In this document: positions 20,648 to 32,240 of the stretch, piece after piece
Layout: each line of letters starts with the position of its first letter
How positions within the stretch are numbered: the first letter of the stretch is position 1
Assembly (NCBI GenBank): GCA_004352715.1
Contig: SCFE01000094.1
Location: forward strand, 798,640-862,639
Length of the DNA stretch: 64,000 nucleotides
DNA from: Hofstenia miamia
Taxonomy: Eukaryota; Xenacoelomorpha; Acoela
Direction: 5' to 3'
Notes under the pieces: generated by a model
Told to the model about the DNA's origin: nothing
The model's database searches: none
What the model saw: the letters and a program-made list of their open reading frames with translations, nothing else
Program-made: the position numbers and the translations under genes

Positions 20648-21933
20648 CAGAGATAGAATCGGATTGGATCTCGGATCGGATCGGATTTTCATTTTGAGAA
20701 ACTTCGGAACCAAAAATTTTTAAAATTTGTGTAGCTGTACATTTTATAAATTATGCACAATTTTTACATTGAATCATAATTTAATAACCTAATTGAAGTT
20801 TTGTATTGAATTTCATTGTTCATACAACAGGTTCCGCGTTATTCTGTCCAACAACTTACAATTGGTGACGAATATTTAAAATTTGAAAATGTGATTCATG
20901 TTAGCCATCACATTATGATAAAATAGTAAACTAACCAAAAATATTTGTTTGAACAAACTTGCAAATAGAAGAGTAGAATTCTGAAAAGGATCCTCCGTAA
21001 CATGTATGTCAAAAAAAGCACAGAACACAGAGAAGCAAGTGGAATACCTTAGCTTTTTCAAACACTGTCAAAATGTAAAAATAATATAATAGTTTTGGAT
21101 GCTCTTCAATAAAAAAATCTCATTTAATTACACATTGTAACCAACTTGCAATGCCAAGATCAACTTAGTACTAAGAAGGTTTGTCATTATTATAGTCACT
21201 AATACAAAAATGTTTATGGAACCCTACCGTCGGTATACTATTAATAGAGCATTAATGTATTTAATGTTGCTGTTATATAATTTAAAAATTTTAATCCAAT
21301 TTAGTATCCAATTTCAGTAAAATTAAAAATTTATATTTAAATCACAAATTTTGTTTGAAAAAATTAATTTTTCTATCACTGACTTTAATACACTCTACAA
21401 CAACTTATTTAATGTCTTTCTATATAAATTTTGGGTTGTTCTTAAATTTACCATTATTTAGCTATTATTGTTTTCTTCGCCTTAGCTGCAATTTTGAAGT
21501 AAATTTATGTTGTTTGAAACAATTTCAATTCATAGCGAAATTGCAAAGTGGTTATTTTTTAATTTGGACGCAAAAATTAATACGGGATGTAATAATATAA
21601 GAAACTCAACTGCATAAACTCTATAAATATGTTATAATTATAGTTGATGACAATTTTAAGAACTAGATTATTACAAAGCCTACAAATAAGTATATTTGCA
21701 TGCACTATTTCGTAAGCATATGTCCATTTTTTATCTCAAGACAGTGCTCAATCAATTAAAATTTTCTAGTCGCATTAAAAAACAAAAATATTTTTTAAGT
21801 TTATGTTTGTTTATTGTTAGACTACTTATTTAAATTCGGATCCGTTTCGGATTGAAAACTAAAATTTTTTAAAAGTTCTGATCGGATCTGTATCAGATCG
21901 GATCTTAAAATTTTGGATCCGATTCCATCTCTG
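20648..21933. mobile_element. MITE with GGATCGGATC subterminal repeats, nested in the hAT-like element (1286 bp)
   Basis: Left end CAGAGATAGAATCGGATTGGATC and right end (other strand) CAGAGATGGAATCGGATCC form an inverted repeat. Several GGATC/CGGATCG words crowd both ends. The flanks GTAGATCG and GTGGGTCA agree at 5 of 8 positions, the differences all transitions, which fits a decayed 8-bp duplication. There is no coding capacity. The last 210 bases or so also occur at 29575-29802. Confidence 0.7.
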
Positions 21934-22363
21934 GTGGGTCATCTATTTCTGCTTTCATGCCAAATACAGAGGCTTGAAAATTATAGCAAATGAGTCCTGG
22001 TCTTGGTTGAAATTGAAAAGTTGGTCTGATCACGTTCTGGTTCCGTCTGATGTTTTAATATTTCGTGGTGTTGTTAAATAAACTAAGGTATCAATTTCAA
22101 ATATTTTACTTGATATCTGATTTTAAGAAATATTCATTTGAATCATATTTTGCATTAATGTAGAGCATTTAAAAATTATACATTTCATCATGTCATGGAT
22201 GGCTTCAAGTTGAAGCAATGACTGCAGTGATTTCCATTGTAAATTTTGAAACTTTCGGTCCAGCATTGACGTATTTTTATTTAAATATAGTGACAAAATT
22301 AAACCGAGCCACAAGCAACCGCACACTATGCAATGTGGCCCACGCTCCGCCACTGATAATAAC

Positions 22364-22638
22364 GGTTTGCTGAGATGAGGGTAAGCAATACATCAAAGTA
22401 GATGTCAAAGTGGATAAATTGATGACATGGAGAACAGTGTCGGGCAGATGCCCATTGGAGAGGAACACCACATGGGGACTTCACCTAAATAGTGAATGGT
22501 GGTTAAATCGCTGATTACTAGATACAACCATTTATTGTTGTGAGCAGTTATTTATTAGTTCCTATTCATACTGAACGCAGTGGAAATTAAGTTAAAGATT
22601 TAATTCATTTGGAATTGGGCCTGGATGGAGATTCTACA
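22364..22638 (+). mobile_element. LTR, right part
   Basis: Continues the LTR of 19554-19717: GGAGAACAGTGT, GGGCAGATGCCCA, GACTTCACCTAAAT and the terminal GAGATTCTACA match the LTR at 40461-40899. Sequence after 22638 shows no primer site or gag, so this was probably a solo LTR. Confidence 0.65.
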
Positions 22639-23235
22639 TGAAGGTTAATTTAAATAAGAATGTAAAATGTCAACAGTTACTTTACAAGCCCAAAATTCAT
22701 CTGCTATACTTCCAACGATTGAAATTAAAAATTCAGAGATCTTAATCCTTTTGTCAGACAAATTGTGTGTCTAAAAAGGGTCTACAATAAATTTCTATTG
22801 TTGATTTGTGATTGTAGCCTATTTCATTATAAGCATGAATAAATTGATGACATTTTTTATTCAATTTGAGATGAACAGTAACAATTGTGTTGTTTCAGAG
22901 AAAATTTTAATGAGAATCATATCTTGAAGTGTTTGAATTGCGCGCAAATAATGAGATAAAATGATGTTTAACAAATCTTGGCATTTGTAAACGACCTGTT
23001 CTACCACTTTTGACATTTCAAAACAAGTGTTGCTGAAATATTAATTAAGAACTACACTAAAAGCCTCTTTCTCCATAATGACTGATTGTGAAATTTCTCC
23101 AATAGATGCTTGCAAAAATAGCTTGAATTAAAATCGTGTTTTTGAATTTGAAAAGTTCAAGGAATACTGTTATTATTTCTCAAAGTACTCTATTCATTTC
23201 ACTATTAACAATAAGTTTCATTCCTAAGTCCCAAT
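22639..23235. other. AT-rich intergenic DNA
   Basis: No ORF or repeat supported. Confidence 0.55.
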
Positions 23236-23614
23236 CAGAGTTGCAAGCGGCTCAGATAAAAAGGGTCCAGTTCGTTTCGATTCTATTCGGTTTGGTTCAG
23301 TTCGGTCCGGTTTGAATTCAACTGGTTTGAATATCTGATTTGCAAGTGAATCACAACGGTTGGACATTTCAAAATGACGAATTGCATCATTGTATTTAAA
23401 TAAATATACATCAATGCTCTCTCTATTTCGTGACTCTTGATTTTAACAATGACTTAGAAATTAGAATTCATTGAATAATAGTTGTTATAGAGGTTTTTCC
23501 CGATTTTATGAATGGATTAAATTATTAGCTTTAAACGGCTTGTTCATTTCGTTTTCATTTTGAAGGGGCTCGGTTTGGCTCGGTTTCTGAAAATTAGAAC
23601 CGCTTATAACTCTA
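23236..23614. mobile_element. hAT-type MITE with GGTTCGG subterminal repeats (379 bp)
   Basis: Left end CAGAGTTGCAAGCGGCTC; right end on the other strand TAGAGTTATAAGCGGTTCT. Flanks GTCCCAAT (23228-23235) and GTCATAAT (23615-23622) agree at 6 of 8 positions. CGGTTT/GGTTCAG/CGGTCCGG words cluster at the left and GGCTCGGTTT at the right. Non-coding. Confidence 0.7.
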
Positions 23615-24032
23615 GTCATAATTTCTATCTGAATACAGTGTGTTAATTAAGCATTTCTTGTGATTTTTACGACAGGATATGTGAAAAATATCAACCGAGT
23701 GGGTCGGGTTGTCTCTTTGTAGCAATTATACATTCATAAACGGAAGAATTTCATTAAAATTAGTAAAACTAATTGTGACAGTTAATCAATTCGAAATGGG
23801 CCTTGAAATATTTTGGAATTGAAATAGATGCACTAGTTCACTGCGGGAAGTGAGTGGGCACGGACTCACTTCTTTTTTGTATTATATATATATAAACTTT
23901 ATTTTTAATTGCTGTGTATTCTTGCTGATGAAGGCTAATAATATAGCCGAAAGTACTACATATATATATANNNNNNNNNNNNNNNNNNNNNNNNNNNNNN
24001 NNNNNNNNNNNNNNNNNNNNNNNNNNNNNNNN

Positions 24033-24066
<34 letters not shown>

Positions 24067-24113
24067 TTGCATTTTTCATGTATATATTTAACTAGACTTA
24101 GGAAAATGTTTTG
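23615..24113. other. AT-rich spacer with (TA)n and 62-N gap
   Basis: TA runs border an assembly gap at 23971-24032. Apparent reading frames through it are artefacts of the undetermined bases and the TA repeat. Confidence 0.8.
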
Positions 24114-24196
24114 CAGGTCAGACCGGCCGGCCAACCGGTTCGGCTTCGGTTGGCACCGGTACCAATCTGGTGGGGTCGACAATTTTTCGCCCGGTT
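24114..24196. mobile_element. GC-rich CCGGT-repeat patch, probable MITE end
   Basis: CAGGTCAGACCGG followed by repeated CCGG, CGGTT and GGCACCGGTACC stands out sharply from the AT-rich surroundings. It resembles the word-rich subterminal regions of the other CAG-ended elements here. No partner end was located. Confidence 0.35.
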
Positions 24197-24835
24197 AGTA
24201 CACCTACGATTTACAGAATAATAATTTTCTGTCAATAAATTGCTAGTGCTTCACGAATTTTAATTGGTTTTGTACGTAAACATGTGGAACTTGTGCAAAA
24301 CATCAAAAATTTCATTTTAGCGATGGCGCTAATTAAATAAATCATGCTTCTCTACATCAATTTCAAGCAAAATTTTTTAAAGTAAATAAATTCATTAATC
24401 ACTGCTTTGCGCTTAAATGAATTCTGCCTTTTCTGTGAGGTTGGTTCAGCACTATAAGTAAAATTAAAAAATAACAATATTGGTACAGAATAGATAATGA
24501 AACAATTGAATGCTGTTTTTATTTGTTTTAATTATAGGGTGTTATTGTTAAATATTTAGCTTGTTTAACGAATGTTTGATAGAAAATATATAAATTATTT
24601 TGATTTTGTTTTGTATGTCTGATTGTAGGTTGGATGGCTTGTCTGATGACGCGTTTGACATGGGTGATACACTGGCAAACATTCGTCAAACATTTTGCTT
24701 GCCAAATATTGGTCATACAAGTGTGATAGTGTATCATCCCCTTGCGAGTCAATTTGATAGTTTTAATTCACTTTGTTATTGTTTTTAGAAATCATTATTT
24801 AAGCTTAAATAAATTTTAGGTGTGTTGAACAGTGC

Positions 24836-24936
24836 TGCTTTTTGATTATGCATATCCATAAATTTCCATAAAATTTACATCCCAGAAAATAATTTCCATT
24901 TCCATGAATGGAAACTTCAATTTCCATATGCAACTG
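24836..24936. mobile_element. MITE end with TTTCCAT subterminal repeats
   Basis: Repeated ATTTCCAT words lead to ATTTCCATATGCAACTG (ending 24936). It is an inverted counterpart of the end at 27449-27590 (CAGAGTTGCATAT followed by TTTCCAT/ATGGAAAT words). Confidence 0.45.
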
Positions 24937-25246
24937 GTTGTAAAACTGTTTAGCATTCATATCACTATCGGCAAGGCTTTGTTTGTTAAGTTATCAGAGT
25001 TGATTAATCACAATTATTGTCCATCTACTTACAATAATAACATCAAATCGAAATGTAGCGCGCTTTACAAAATTAATTATGCAGAAGGGAGTGTCAAAAT
25101 AATTTACGCAAGTATTGAATTCTTTGTCTATCGGCAATTTGACGAAAAATTCCGCATAATTCTGAATTACACATGTAGCTATTTGGGTAAGTTGCACAAC
25201 TTTTGTCGTTCTTGAAGTTCTTTATAATTGAAATATTTATCCCCAG
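24937..25246. other. AT-rich spacer
   Basis: Open frames on both strands (24904-25215 and 24994-25197) show no recognisable protein. Confidence 0.45.
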
Positions 25247-25250
25247 TTAA

Positions 25251-26499
25251 GGTAGGTTTCAGGGGGGGTCCCTTTTTTCGGATATATAGCACTTAAGAAC
25301 TATTTCTGCTGCATACCATATGTGTAACGGTATCAGAATTGGTTTCTGATTTTTTTTCCGCATATTTTAATTTTTTTGTGCATATTTAATGAGGTGTTAT
25401 TATAAATAGACACGATTGTCTATGGCAAGAAATCTCAAAAAGTATAATAGCTAGAGCTGTAGTTTTTTGCACAGATATAGATACATACTATATCTAGAAT
25501 TTGAACCAGAATTAAAGTAATTCAATGAAAAATAAATTTTTTATAATTTTTTTAAATTATACTGACATTTTTTGTACTCGGAAATTGAAGAAAATTTCTT
25601 TTATCTATCCAAAATCTTCTCTGAATATACTTTGATCTTAAAGATTGAGGCACAAAATCATCTTCAAACTATAAGGAATAATCACAGCAAATTTCAAAAC
25701 AATAGAGCAAATACTTTTTGAGATATCCTGCTATAACGATCTATAAAGTGATAAAAAATTAGAAACAGAGAAAATTGCGTTTGAAAATTTTGATATATTA
25801 CAGAAAATATTTGCTTAACTTAAAACGCCCCAGCCTCATATGTGTCATCTGCTGCGTTCACCAGCGCATGCTGTCTGTGTTTTCGTAGAGCTCTTTTCTC
25901 GGTGTCAACTCTGACGACTGAATTTCTCACTCTTTTGATGTAAAATGACGTAATCCATCAATAACGAATTTTCCGCATTCAAAGCCAAGTTTTCGAAAAA
26001 CATCAACGCGCCCAAGTTCACCATCATTGTATACAATAGCAGCATCTAGCACAGCAATCTCTAATCTTTCTCTACCAACAAACACACTCTTAGGGGATCT
26101 ATTCCAAATCAGGTTGTGATATGATTCATTGTTGTTTTGGGTTCCCCCGTGGAGACATTTCGTGAGGAGGGCGTCACTTGAAAGTTCAATGAAAATTGGC
26201 TTGATTTGTTCTAGCACAAACTTTGGCAATACGTTTTTGTTATCCCTTTTGCACCAATCACCACACAAATCATGATTTCCTCCCCTGTGATGAAAAATAG
26301 CCACTATGCTTCTTCTCATACCAGTATTTTTTTTAAATGTTAGGTGCATTCAAATGCAATTTCTAACAATATATAGACTTTTTAATGTATTAAAACACTG
26401 TTTATCTTAAAGCTGAATAGTTGACGATTCTAAAAACACCAAAATGTCATAACTGATTTTTTTAACCCAAACAACCTTTCATGGCCCTGAAACCTACCC
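25251..26499. mobile_element. Kolobok-like DNA transposon, deletion derivative (1249 bp, TTAA-flanked)
   Basis: The left end GGTAGGTTTCAGGG and the inverted right end GGGTAGGTTTCAGGG differ by one G. Each is bordered by TTAA (25247-25250 and 26500-26503), the target of Kolobok and piggyBac elements. It encloses a minus-strand transposase fragment. Confidence 0.7.
25927..26349 (-). pseudogene. Mutator/Kolobok-like transposase, C-terminal fragment (140 aa)
   Basis: Open frame with FHHRGGNHDLCGDWCKRD near residues 19-36, then LHGGTQNNNESYHNLIWNRS at about 66-85 and a helical C-terminus. The His/Cys cluster followed by a TQN-NES-IW block is the hallmark of the Mutator-like transposase domain found in many invertebrate elements. 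The TTAA-flanked context points to Kolobok within that broad group. N-terminal and first catalytic parts are missing, so it is an internally deleted relic. Minor doubt remains on the superfamily name, not on its transposon origin. Confidence 0.6.
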
Positions 26500-26503
26500 T
26501 TAA

Positions 26504-27448
26504 ATGAGTGCCCTTTGAATTTTTCTGTTAATCTAGGATGCAAGATTTCATTTTATATCAGGAATGCGCAAATGTAGACAATTGGCCATACAATTTCAAC
26601 GGAAGTATAATAATTTTTATTCAAGAACTCATCACGAAATATAAGAAATTATTAAAAAAACTATTACTAATCAAATAAACACGAATTACAAATTCATTTT
26701 GAGCAAGATTCACAGACTACAGTTTGACACCCCCAGCACGTCATTCTGCGATTAATTTTTTTTATATAATCTTGACATATTTTTCTAGTGTAGTTATTGC
26801 AGTTTCTGTAAGACATGCAATCTTTTAATTTATTGAATTTGAAAAATCAATTCGTTGTTAGCACACAATTCTTTTAATAATTGCATAAGGAACTCCCATC
26901 TGTTCCCCGACCATGTCTCCATTTTCTTGCAGATAATGGAGGCATTCAATGTTCCAATATCTACAGTGTTTTCATAGACGTTGGGGGCCTATCTAAATGT
27001 AATTGAACAACTTACTTAGAATTTAAACATTTGAACTGATGCATCAACTGCCCCCTTCGTGCGATTATAATAATCCTTTATTTTTTGGTTTGAGGTTTAA
27101 GTGTACTATTGGGTCCTGACTGGGCTTTGCATCTATGTATTTTTTGTACTCGTCATCTCATTTTACTGACCAAATATTTCTTGAAAACAAGATATTCCTT
27201 CAACATTTATCCAATTTTAGGAAATCCAATGAGTCCTCCATGATGTTGAACAATATTTATATAGTGTTCTAAACATTTCAGTTATCCATTTTTTGTAATG
27301 GGATGCGTTGCATTGACTATGTCTTCTGTTGGATTCGACCTTGATTGTTCAGGGGAACTCGAAACCACAAAAATCGTAAGATGCTAAAAATAAAAAAATC
27401 ATCCCCAATGCCGTCATTTTCAGTAGCAGAGGAGTCTCGTCATCTTCC
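26504..27448. other. AT-rich intergenic DNA
   Basis: Nothing supported. Confidence 0.55.
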
Positions 27449-27600
27449 CAGAGTTGCATATAGAAGTGGATATTTCCATGTCATTCCATTTCCAGATTAT
27501 GGAAATAGAAATTGAATGGAAATCGAAATCATTTTATGGAATGGAAATTTGGTGGAAATTTATGAAAATGCAATTTCAAAAATACATTTTATATTTAAAT
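27449..27600 (+). mobile_element. hAT-type left end with TTTCCAT/ATGGAAAT words
   Basis: CAGAGTTGCATAT opens the end, followed by many ATGGAAAT/ATTTCCAT words. It lies 240 bases before a hAT transposase pseudogene and could be that element's left terminus. A right terminus was not found. Confidence 0.45.
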
Positions 27601-27689
27601 AAAAAATCTTTAAGAACAGTCATAAACAGCATTAAAATAAACTAAATTATTCGGAATTATACAAATCAGAGCGAATACAACCATAAAAA

Positions 27690-28695
27690 TTGGTTAACTT
27701 CAAATCATTTGCTAATGGTCTTTTGCAAGTTATAAAGCGCCTACAATCTTTGTCTTGCCTTATCATCCTTGATGATATATTCACACACCTTGCTCCTCTT
27801 TCACAAAATCTTCAATCAGAGACAATTGATATTTCTAGTGCAAGAACATTGGTGACAGAGCACATCAATCTTCTCAAAGATAAAAGAAGCAAGGAATACT
27901 TCATCAAAATAAGGGAATTGGTGATAACCCTAGGTGAAAAAGAACATTGGTGACAGAGCACATCAATCTTCTCAAAGATAAAGGAAGCAAGGAATACTTC
28001 ATCAAAATAAGGGAATTGGTGATAACCCTAGGTGGACAGGAAATCATTGATTTGCATATGCCATTTACAAGAAAACGAAAGTATAGTCAGTGTGCACTAG
28101 ACAGCATGGAACATATTTCATCTTGACATCGTGATATTGACACAGATCTTCAAAATGAAAATCCTTTGGACTATTTTCGACTCACTATGTTTTATCCAAT
28201 TCTAGACTCTATTCTGAGTGAAATGCATTAGGTTTTCCAAGCAGTCCATTATTGAATGCAATGTCGGCCTTCCAACCTACAAGTATAAATTTTCTCAAAG
28301 TTGATGCGATGAAACCTTTTGAAAAACATTTTCACATATGTGGTGATATTTCATAGTGAAATCGCAATCAGAAGAAATTCAAAATATTACTGAAGTAATA
28401 AATTTAATGCATCCAAAAGAAGGTTTCCCATCCGTTCCCATCGCTATCAAAACTTTTCGGTTGTCACTTACTATACCTGTTGCAAATGTTTTCGACAATG
28501 CCTCAAACAAAAAACTTTCTAAGAAATACTATGAAGGAGAAAGGTACAAGCTCATTGGCACTGATTTCTATTGAAAAAGTATTAGAAAGAAATATCGATC
28601 TTGAACATTGTGCCAATATTTTTGCAAGAAGGAATTGCCTGCGTGATTCCATTGGAAAAAATCAGAATCGAAATACATCTCTTTTGTTGATTTAA
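27690..28695 (+). pseudogene. hAT-superfamily transposase, C-terminal half (decayed)
   Basis: Frames from 27690 on read FTHLAPLSQNLQSETIDI and ARTLVTEHINLLKDKRS. After a duplicated segment and stops comes ENPLDYFRLTMFYPILDSIL, then FPSVPIAIKTFRLSLTIP (about 28425-28480) and, in another frame, NFLRNTMKEKGTSSLALI and SIEKVLERNIDLEH (28510-28610). This order, helical insertion region then the C-terminal hAT dimerisation domain, is that of hAT transposases of the ZMYM/DUF4371 type. The N-terminal BED finger is not seen. At least two frameshifts and several stops make it inactive. Confidence 0.8.
27842..28037 (+). repeat. 98-bp tandem duplication within the hAT transposase pseudogene
   Basis: AAGAACATTGGTGACAGAGC occurs at 27842 and again at 27940. 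The two 98-bp units are nearly identical (AAAAGAAGC versus AAAGGAAGC) and so are more recent than the general decay of the gene. 98 is not a multiple of three, so the duplication shifts the frame. Confidence 0.9.
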
Positions 28696-29574
28696 AATTT
28701 TTCCTTTTTATAATTATTTTTGGCAATATCCACCCTAAGCCCTCCACTTATGCTTAATATTTCAAGGATGATTCTTAAATTTTTAATTATTTATTGTTTT
28801 GGTTTTGTCAAATATATACTTTGCTTTCCATTAAAATAATTTTGTATAATATTTTAGAATAAAGTGTTTAATTTTTTACATTATTTTATGTGGCAATTTT
28901 ATTACAAAGTATTTCGAAATACGTTATTAAAATCATTATATATTCACGTTATGTGCCTGGGGTTATAGCCCCCACTTAGTTTTTAGACTGTAGACAAGCT
29001 CCTGCTCAAATTACATTGGTTAAATAATATACTGGTACAGCGAAAGCAATTCTAACTTACATATAAAATTTGGAAACTGGCGGCGAAATTTCAGATATTT
29101 TAAGGCCAGGACCCGTTTGTGAAATATATCATTCGTTACTAATTCTGCTTCCAACTTGTAAATGCATATATAATTATTTTAATTTTTAATGACACCGCAA
29201 TTAATATTATTATCTACAGAAATTATGTGATGCATATGAACTTACTCCAAGACTTCTTCCACATATCATCGCCATGTGTACATGACTTTACCTTATTCAT
29301 TTTTAGTTCAATTTTGTACAGAACTGAAACTGAAATATAATTAAAACTATGAAATTGAAATAGCCTTGGCTGAGGCAAGGGTGAAAAGCATTACAAAATT
29401 ATATTATGTGTACCTTAGTAGTTTCAACCAAACCAATTATTGAACTGAATTGCAATTATTTTTCAAAATGTTAGTAATTAATGAAGTTGATCAGCTTATT
29501 TTTTGTTTCTTTCTTAATAAATTGTCATAAAATAATGCTGGGAGTTTTCTATCAACATACAACAGGGCCTCTCC
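28696..29574. other. AT-rich intergenic DNA
   Basis: No gene or repeat supported. Confidence 0.55.
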
Positions 29575-29802
29575 GATATATTGTATATTTCTATTTTTGA
29601 TCTCAAAACAGTGTTGAAGCACTTAAAATTTTCTATTTGCAATTGAAAAAAACAAATATTTATTTATTCTTCTAATACTTATTTATATTCGGATCCGTTT
29701 CGGATCGAAACTAAAATTCTTTTAAAAATTCGGATCGGATCCCGATCATTAAGCTTCGGATCCGGATCAGATCCTAAAATTTTGGATCCGATTCCATCTC
29801 TG
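29575..29802 (+). mobile_element. Right-end fragment of the GGATC-type MITE
   Basis: Aligns with 21717-21933, sharing GATCTCAA-ACAGTG, TTAAAATTTTCTA, TTCGGATCCGTTTCGGAT and TTTGGATCCGATTCCATC, and ends in the same CTCTG terminus. The left part is missing or unrelated. Confidence 0.65.
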
Positions 29803-32240
29803 TAACAGGGAACTGGAGCAAATAATATTTCTTGTAGAATTTTTAATGATTTCGACCCCCGCACCCATAGCTACGGTTTGCATTGTACTCTCAAATATAA
29901 ATAAAATATGATATGACTGCATCTGCTGAGTGTTACTATTCATTAAATTTGGTAACATAACTCAATTTTTATTCTACTAAAATTTCAACCGAATTTTATG
30001 ATATAATGTTAACCAATTACAAGTCAGGGCCTTCGAACAAACGAAATCATATCTGAATCTGAATGTATGCCATTGGAACAGCACAGAGATGAATCTAGAA
30101 ATTTCTAGTGGGGTACTTAAATTTTTTATATATAGATAAATGCGGAATATGTATAAATCACACTTTTCAGATGAATTTCTCTATCGTAGAATAAACTTAA
30201 ATTTTTATGTTTCAAAGTAACTTTTAAAAGCAGACGATTTTGTAAAGAATTTGTTATGATTCGGATTTGGGTTTTGCAAATGCATTGCTCGACTCGAGTT
30301 TGGAGTAAATAAGTGGATTCGTAGGGCTCTATTATAGAAAAAATGAAAATCAACATACAATACATCTGAAGCCACAAAAACCACTTAAGGCACCCATGGC
30401 TTTGTGTAATTCAATATTTAGTGCAATGAGCTTGATTCTATTGAGATGAGCCCGCTTGTGTAATATATTTCTTTTGTTTATTTAAATGTGCCCCGGTGAC
30501 CCAAATCCCTTAAAAAATTTACCAAGCTCACCCATCCAAAAATTCATGACCCGGCACCGAGGATCAGATGATGCAGTTGCAACTCTGGTAGACACGACTA
30601 ATTGAGTAGGAAAATATCATCGCCTGCTATTAAGATATAGATGCTGCATTAAGTCGAAGGCTTTTGCTAAACAATTTCTTCAAACTATAGCATCAAATGA
30701 AATAGAACATTTGACAACATTAATAGTTGTAATTGGGCGGGTTACCTCATTACAGTTGAACAAGGCAAAGTCTGGCCATGGCATTTTTTCGAAAATTTTT
30801 TGCCAGAGCGACCTGAGCCTAGATTTTCTAAGTATTAGCCATTGTTACAGAAACGATTTGATTAACTTCACCATTTTAATTTATGATGTAGGTAATTGGA
30901 AATACATATTATTAATCTCACTGAAATATTTTGTCCAGGTAAACCCCTGAGGCTTGATAGTCACACAAAATCCCATTTTCTGAACCTTGTTTGAAAAAAA
31001 TTAGGTCGGGCTGAAATATTACGATTGAAAACAGATTCGGGCAAGGCCGGACCATAAACAGGAAATGTTTAATTTACAACTCTGAATTAATAATACAAAC
31101 TTAAATTTGGCTTGCACAGAACAATTACTAATATATTTCAAACATTCAATTTAACCTCCCATTTTTTATTCATATTCTATTGACTATAAACTAATGGATA
31201 ATGTTAATGTCCGTTGAAAATACGAGCTACAGCAGTTATTTTCAAGATATTTGACTAAACATCAACAATACACTTGTAAATACCTGAAAAGGTTTTATAA
31301 CATAACATGGAAGAGACAGCTTGGCCCTAGGCAATACAAAAATAGTTCCATAATAATCTAGATTTACATTTTGTTGGAACATAATAATAATTGATTGCAA
31401 TTTCCAATAAAGTAATTACAAAATAAAATTCATTATTTGCAATTGCTTTTTACTCACAATTTTTAACTAAATCCAATTAGCATATTTTACGGTTATTGTT
31501 ACGTTTCCTATATATTTCCACATTAGCTTTCATTTATCAAGTGAATCTTGATTCTTTGCTTTATTCGTTGTCTTTCGATTTTATTGATCTACATCTATTT
31601 GATGAAGATGATCAAAGCATTTGAAAATGGATTAATAAACACTGCAAATGTACGAAGGCTTTAAAAAAATTTTATTGATTCTTTTTAAAATTCTGTTGGT
31701 ATCAGTTGATATTAATGGATTTTTTGTCAACAAAGCAATGAATATAATTTGAAATGATTCCAACGTCAGTTCTCGATCATATGCATTAAGCATTGTCGAT
31801 GTAAATTTTGAATTGAAAAAACAACAGCGGCGATTTAAGGAAATTACTTTTGATTTTTTACTTATAAGCCGTACGATGGAGTATTTTGACAATCTGTAAT
31901 ATAATACCACTTGGGAAAGCAATTGTTTTACTTTGAAAATGGAATTATATGAGCTTAATGAAAATTCAAGGGTGGGTCAAGCCAAAATTTAGCTAAAATC
32001 TTATAATTAAAATAAATTGAATTTCTTAAGTGAACTCGCCTATATGAAATAGCGGGTCTGATTCGTAGACCAGGAAAATCTCAAGTGCTACCAACAATCA
32101 GTTTAGCCGAACCCGAGTTGATAACTTCTAATCACTGGGAATTTCAAAAACATCGAAGAATTCTGAATCCAATCAAATTGTTTGGATGTTCACATAAAAT
32201 AGTTTTGTCCAATGAAATTTAATTTTAACTTTTCTTATAA
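29803..32240. other. Intergenic region with two more hAT-like ends
   Basis: TTGCAACTCTG ending at 30587 and TTACAACTCTG ending at 31084 resemble inverted CAGAGTTG ends. Both are preceded by word-rich patches (GACCC/CACCC before the first, CGGGC before the second). No complete element was delimited and no gene is supported here. Confidence 0.4.

Larger units (their letters stand above)
19718..22355. mobile_element. hAT-type element inserted in the LTR (2638 bp, 8-bp target duplication)
   Basis: Ends CAGAGGCGTATTC and, on the other strand, CAGTGGCGGAGCG are imperfect inverted repeats of the CAGtGGCG type seen in hAT elements. A perfect 8-bp duplication ATAATAAC flanks it (19710-19717 and 22356-22363), and removing it rejoins the two halves of an LTR. 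It contains no transposase, and itself holds a nested MITE (20648-21933) and a cluster of hairpins (20098-20277). It is therefore a non-autonomous hAT-like element of about 1.35 kb before the second insertion. Confidence 0.8.

Noticed and set aside
22364-22638. Full Gypsy element after the split LTR
   Set aside because: No primer site or gag-like frame follows 22638; it is better called a solo LTR.
23850-24095. Short frames with YIYIYI runs
   Set aside because: They are translations of a TA microsatellite around a 62-N gap.
24600-24788. 62-aa plus-strand frame as a gene
   Set aside because: No domain, an overlapping antisense frame of similar quality, and AT-rich intergenic context.
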